From contig NZ_BONC01000058.1 in NCBI RefSeq assembly GCF_016862515.1, forward strand, positions 1-51,343: DNA of 51,343 bases, given 5' to 3'. Positions within the stretch are counted from its first letter, which is position 1; each line of letters begins with the position of its first letter. Under the pieces are notes generated by a model. It ran no database searches and was not told the DNA's origin. It saw only the letters and a program-made list of their open reading frames with translations. The position numbers and the translations under genes were made by a program. Below, piece after piece: positions 50,063-51,343 of this stretch. The DNA comes from Asanoa iriomotensis (lineage in GTDB: Bacteria; Actinomycetota; Actinomycetes; Mycobacteriales; Micromonosporaceae).

Positions 50063-50548
50063 AAGCCGGCAGGCGGCGGATCGAGGCCGCCTCGCGGCTG
50101 CTGCCGGCCGCACCGCTGTTCGTGTGCGCCAGGTCCGGTCGACACGCCGTGCGCGCACACGATCATCGACGTCCGGCCGGGAACGGCGCGTGAGGCCCCG
50201 AGACGACCTCGCTCGTACCACGGGCGGACCACCTCGACGATCTATTCCATGAGATCGTCGAGGAGCCGAGCCGGCAGAAGTCCGAGCCGGTGCTTCACCC
50301 ACGACCTGTCCCTGGCCAGCGCGTTGACCAGGGAGCTCTTGCCGCGCTCGGCTCCGAGGTGCCGGTAGGCCAAGAACACGGTGCTGTCACGAGCTGTGCT
50401 GAAGCGTCCACGAATCGGGATGGTCCACCCTTTGGACGCGTGGTGCCGGGTGTGCCCGATCTAGGACGGCGGATCCGGGATTTCGATCCGCGATCCACCA
50501 GCTCCGCCGCCCCGGATCGGGAACGGAGCCTCCCCATTGTTCGCCGCC

Positions 50549-51111
50549 GGCGGGTCGTCAAGATCGACAGAGTCGGTCCTCGGACCGGACGAGTACAGCC
50601 CGACACCCGTGGGACGCGGACCTCGGCGGTGCGCCACCGTCGCGGGGCCACGATCCTGGACCATGATCATGTGTGGCCCATCTAGAAGATCGAGGGTCGC
50701 ACCGATGATCGTGTGCACCAGATCCGGTCGACACACCGTGCGGTCGCACGACCAGCCACACATGATCACGCCCCGGGCGTCCAACCGCCCCAACCAGCCG
50801 CACAGGATCACGCCCCGGGCGTCCAACCGCCCCGACCAGCCGCACAGGATCACGTTCTGGGATCACGGACCGCGGGCATCGTCGCTGTGGGCGGGTCGCT
50901 CAAGATCGACAGAGCCCGTCTTCCGGGCTGGACGAGCATGAGCCTGACACCCGTGGGACCGCGGAGCTAGGCGGTGCGCCACCGTCGCCGGCCGCGACCC
51001 GACAATGATCATGTGTGGCCCATTCGGAAGCTCAGGGGCCGCACGGCTGATCGTGTGCACCAGGTCCGGTCGACACACCGCGTGGGCACACGACCAGTCA
51101 CACAGGATCGC
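50549..51111. repeat. Direct repeat of about 220 bp, two copies
   Basis: Copy 1 (about 50549-50769) and copy 2 (about 50890-51111), offset 341 bp. Both run AAGATCGACAGAG, GACACCCGTGGGAC, GGTGCGCCACCGTCG, ATGATCATGTGTGGCCCAT, TCGTGTGCACCAG and CCGGTCGACACACCG in the same order. A partial third copy of the last section lies at 50117-50168. Confidence 0.88.
50762..50860. repeat. 42-bp tandem repeat
   Basis: GATCACGCCCCGGGCGTCCA occurs at 50764 and 50806, and a third GATCACG at 50848, a period of exactly 42 bp. It fills the gap between the two long direct repeats. Confidence 0.88.
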
Positions 51112-51343
51112 GCGCGGACGTGCCGGCGTCCTCTGTCGCCCGCATCCGATCACGAACCGGCCCTTGCGAGTCGCCCCTGGCAACACTACGAGTCCGTTGC
51201 CGGCAGTCTGTTCGCGGCGGCTGGGATTCATAGTTGATCGCTAGTGTCCGGCCCCACCGCAAAGCCGGCCCCTTGAGGGGCGGGTCCCGTTGTCGGCGTG
51301 GGCCGAAAACCAGGATCTCCGGGCGGTGACAAGGTGGAGCGCC

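Larger units (their letters stand above)
49948..51343. other. 1.4-kb gene-free right end with repeats
   Basis: No ORF here has a recognisable domain, a good start or a believable composition; open frames translate the same repeats in several frames. The stretch holds palindromes (50013-50062), long direct repeats, a 42-bp tandem repeat and a small hairpin GCCCCTTGAGGGGC (51268-51281). A gene starting beyond the right edge cannot be excluded. Confidence 0.65.

Noticed and set aside
50461-51244. Overlapping ORFs of 80-130 codons at the right end
   Set aside because: They translate the direct and tandem repeats in several frames, without starts or domains worth calling.

Overview
The window is a very GC-rich stretch of an actinobacterial chromosome. 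The base composition, many GTG starts, an RbpA gene, a mycothiol-type DinB enzyme and separate lnt and polyprenol-mannose synthase genes all point to Actinomycetota. The gene mix would fit Micromonosporaceae, but that is an inference and not tested. No rRNA, tRNA or CRISPR array was recognised. Genes are dense, often overlapping by 4 bases (ATGA or GTGA), with short divergent control regions.

Left third (1-20 kb). Two modules with the same layout are present: an ECF sigma factor, a zinc-finger membrane anti-sigma factor, and an ABC exporter. Module 1 is on the minus strand at 3123-1 and has a repeat-built ORF wedged between anti-sigma and ATPase. Module 2 is on the minus strand at 11960-8077. 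In module 2 the sigma gene and the exporter operon share an identical promoter-like motif (TGAACCTTC-N12-GGTACCCA) placed directly at the start codons, so the exporter looks like a direct target read as leaderless mRNA. Between the modules lie thymidine kinase, a UMF1-type MFS protein, a glycerophosphodiesterase and a membrane-anchored Hsp70-like protein. After module 2 come an ArsR/MFS pair with an operator array, an HTH_42 protein, a stand-alone tyrosine recombinase, an AraC/DUF2000 pair, and an XRE-cupin regulator divergent from a GliT-like flavoprotein.

Middle (19-36 kb). This holds an MFS/XRE pair, two nucleotidyltransferase-fold genes, a HAD hydrolase, and an ECF41 sigma factor operon (epimerase, sigma, nucleotidyltransferase) preceded by a match to the ECF41 promoter. 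Then come two alpha/beta hydrolases, a mycothiol-dependent-type enzyme with duplicated 5' ends, a frameshifted threonine dehydratase, an M16-like membrane protein, an ECF42 sigma factor, and a TetR regulator divergent from a DrrAB-like exporter.

Right part (35-51 kb). A zinc-finger coiled-coil protein is followed by rbpA with a SigR-type promoter, then fxsA, polyprenol-phosphate mannosyltransferase and lnt in one minus-strand operon with a long leader. Next is a lysine catabolic cluster: kamA on plus, and kdd, an amidohydrolase, kamD, kamE, kal and a MutL/GlmL-like ATPase on minus. It lacks the 3-keto-5-aminohexanoate cleavage enzyme. The window ends with CsbD, an SRPBCC protein and about 1.3 kb of gene-free DNA made of direct and tandem repeats.

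A recurring theme is local duplication at gene junctions (1.2-1.8, 7.8-8.0, 15.1 and 26.7-26.9 kb). In two cases the repeats keep open frames and start/stop overlaps.
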